From Flavobacteriaceae bacterium (GTDB lineage: Bacteria; Bacteroidota; Bacteroidia; Flavobacteriales; Flavobacteriaceae), in contig JAKMDI010000011.1 of assembly GCA_022428005.1 (NCBI GenBank), positions 1-64,000 on the forward strand: DNA of 64,000 nt. Reading direction: 5' to 3'. The notes under the pieces are model-generated. The model was not told the origin of the DNA. It saw only the letters and a program-made list of their open reading frames with translations, and searched no databases. Shown in pieces: positions 62,578-64,000 of this stretch. The translations under genes were made by a program, and so were the position numbers. Position 1 is the first letter of the stretch, and every line of letters starts with the position of its first letter.

Positions 62578-64000
62578 TCAGGGTTATAAAAAGTGTTGTT
62601 GTCGCGATTCACATCGGCCAAATAGAAAGTAGGGTCAATAAACACATCAATAACCTCACTCTTGGGCCTACTCAGAACCAGCTGGTATCGTGGGTTTGCC
62701 CACGCCCAATCTTGGTGAACCACCCACTCCATGTCATAAGGGTTACTTTTTTCTCCCCTCATCAGCGGAATAGGGATGTAATGAATCTCAGACTTACCAT
62801 CTTTATAGTTGACCAGAATCTCCAAGGGCATGGGCATCGACCCAATTCTCTCCAGCTGTAAGACCGCTTTATCCTCCCGTTCATCAATGCCATTAATACT
62901 GTAGTCAATGGTGTTTGTGGTTTGCGTCCAGTCCGTCAAATACCACCTCAGTTGAATACCGGAAACCCGCTCTGCAACACGGCGAAAATCGTTGGGAACC
63001 GGATGTTTGAACTTAAACAGTCGGTAATATTCCTTTAGGGTTTGGGCCAACTTGTCTTCTCCAATAATATAACCCAACTGGCTTAGAAAAACAGCTCCTT
63101 TACTGTAGGCCGTTATTTCGTAAGCAAAGTTATAATCATAACGGTTTGCGTTGGTCTGCTGCGGCTGTTCCTTTCCTGAATTGGCCAGGTAGAGGTAGTT
63201 ATTGTAAGTGTTTTCAAGAGGAAAAACTTTGTTTTCGTTAAGGATTTTATCTGTTGCAATGGTGGAGATATAGGTTGTAAAACCTTCGTCCATCCACTCG
63301 TATTTCATTTCGTTTGTAGCCAAGACAAACTGGAACCAAGAGTGTGCCAGCTCATGAGCCGTTACACCAACGAGACTTCCAAACTCACGCTCTCCCGTAA
63401 TCAAGGTTAACATGGCGTATTCCATTCCTCCGTCCCCTCCTTGTGCAACAGTGTACTGCTTGTAGGGGTAGGGTCCAATGGTTTGGTTGTAAAATCGCAT
63501 TAGATCAGCGGTAAGGGGCTGTAGTTTTTTCCATCTTTCGTTGTACGGTGGGTTGTCTTTGTAAAAAAAATGTAAGTCAACACCATTAGGACCAGGGTAT
63601 ATATCGTGAATGTATTCAGGGTCTGCAGACCAGGTAAAATCGTGAACTTGTGGAGCGATAAAATGCCATTTTAATTTTCCTTTTTTGGCCTTTCCTTTTT
63701 TATTGCTGTAACCATGACCCACCCGCTTGGGGTTTTGTAAATACCCAGAAGCGGCGACAGCATAATTTTTGTCTAAAGTCAAAGTAACGTCAAAACTACC
63801 CCATACACCGTGGAACTCCCTCCCCAAATAAGGCTCTGCGTTCCAGCCTTCATAATCATACTCTGCCATTTTGGGATACCATTGCGCCATCGATAAAGCA
63901 ACACCTTCGTCAGAGTTTCTCCCAGCCCGTCTTATCAGCTTTGGAACTTGGCCCTCAAAGTCCAGAGTCAAAAGGGTGCTTTCTCCAGGGGCCAGCGGGG
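62574..64000 (-). CDS. M1 family aminopeptidase, partial
   Basis: C-terminal 475 or so codons of a zinc metallopeptidase; the frame is open to the right edge, so the N-terminus lies outside. The exopeptidase motif reads GGMEYAM and the zinc site is VTAHELAHSW with a second Glu in WMDEGFTTY (HExxH-18-E). The part before it (GREFHGVWGSFDVTLTLDKNY) is the usual N-terminal beta domain. Bacteroidota carry such secreted M1 enzymes to release N-terminal amino acids from peptides. Couples to rnpA by a 4-nt overlap. Confidence 0.92.
   Translation of the reverse strand, partial: PLAPGESTLLTLDFEGQVPKLIRRAGRNSDEGVALSMAQWYPKMAEYDYEGWNAEPYLGREFHGVWGSFDVTLTLDKNYAVAASGYLQNPKRVGHGYSNKKGKAKKGKLKWHFIAPQVHDFTWSADPEYIHDIYPGPNGVDLHFFYKDNPPYNERWKKLQPLTADLMRFYNQTIGPYPYKQYTVAQGGDGGMEYAMLTLITGEREFGSLVGVTAHELAHSWFQFVLATNEMKYEWMDEGFTTYISTIATDKILNENKVFPLENTYNNYLYLANSGKEQPQQTNANRYDYNFAYEITAYSKGAVFLSQLGYIIGEDKLAQTLKEYYRLFKFKHPVPNDFRRVAERVSGIQLRWYLTDWTQTTNTIDYSINGIDEREDKAVLQLERIGSMPMPLEILVNYKDGKSEIHYIPIPLMRGEKSNPYDMEWVVHQDWAWANPRYQLVLSRPKSEVIDVFIDPTFYLADVNRDNNTFYNPE

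Overview
The window looks like the chromosome of a marine-type flavobacterium (Bacteroidota, Flavobacteriaceae). The evidence is a gliding/type IX secretion component (gldH, sprE/porW), a string of families typical of this group (DUF4292, DUF4837, DUF5687, DUF4254, DUF6341, an HU-SPOR fusion, bactofilin), a split ATP synthase locus without beta and epsilon, and promoters of the Bacteroidota form (TTTG, 18-20 nt, TAnnTTTG). Almost everything is chromosomal housekeeping. The one region that looks acquired is the left edge.

Layout. 1-3287: a visibly more AT-rich island end with a heparinase II/III-type polysaccharide lyase and about 480 nt of non-coding DNA carrying a 7-bp direct repeat and a nested inverted repeat, next to the 3' end of tRNA-Ala(GGC). 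3449-13636: an outer-membrane barrel, an LpxR-like protein, a crotonase followed by queD, an aldo-keto reductase, the tightly overlapping ricT-gldH-PBP1A operon, trhO, a stand-alone HIRAN protein and a conserved unknown. 13986-15517: small membrane proteins, one with a frameshifted start. 15945-26084: recA, pabB-pabC, plsC, trpS, dprA, the HU-SPOR protein, then an envelope operon (dut, nucleotidyltransferase, DUF4292 lipoprotein, EnvC-like protein). 26260-35861: a DUF5009 protein and the minus-strand cluster sprE - bactofilin - atpZ - small membrane protein - atpB-E-F-H-A-G. 35910-38081: an ABC exporter (ATPase plus DUF5687 permease) in which both genes carry a one-base frameshift. 38120-48785: a PaaE-like reductase, GT9/DUF4254, purD, a GT2-methyltransferase-GH3-M23 operon, tatA, a DUF4837 lipoprotein and pgk. 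48922-64000: holB, a methyltransferase with an A13 tract at its start, mnmG flanked by parS-type sites, ybeY, gltX, an SPFH protein, glnS, folB, tRNA-Cys, a DUF2807 protein, rnr, an AT-rich 495-nt gap, rpiB, a GNAT enzyme, rnpA and the end of an M1 aminopeptidase that runs off the window.

Main themes. The right-hand third looks close to the replication origin: a perfect 16-bp parS overlaps the ends of ybeY and mnmG, a second degenerate one lies just beyond mnmG, and a gap with DnaA-box-like motifs separates the divergent rnr and rpiB genes near rnpA. Cell-envelope functions recur (PBP1A, two M23-type proteins, bactofilin, SPOR, LPS glycosyltransferase, PlsC). Four genes show single-base frameshifts, two of them neighbours in one transporter and one in a 13-nt homopolymer. 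These are either real decay or slippage, or assembly errors. I did not find a CRISPR array, insertion sequence or recognisable defence island.
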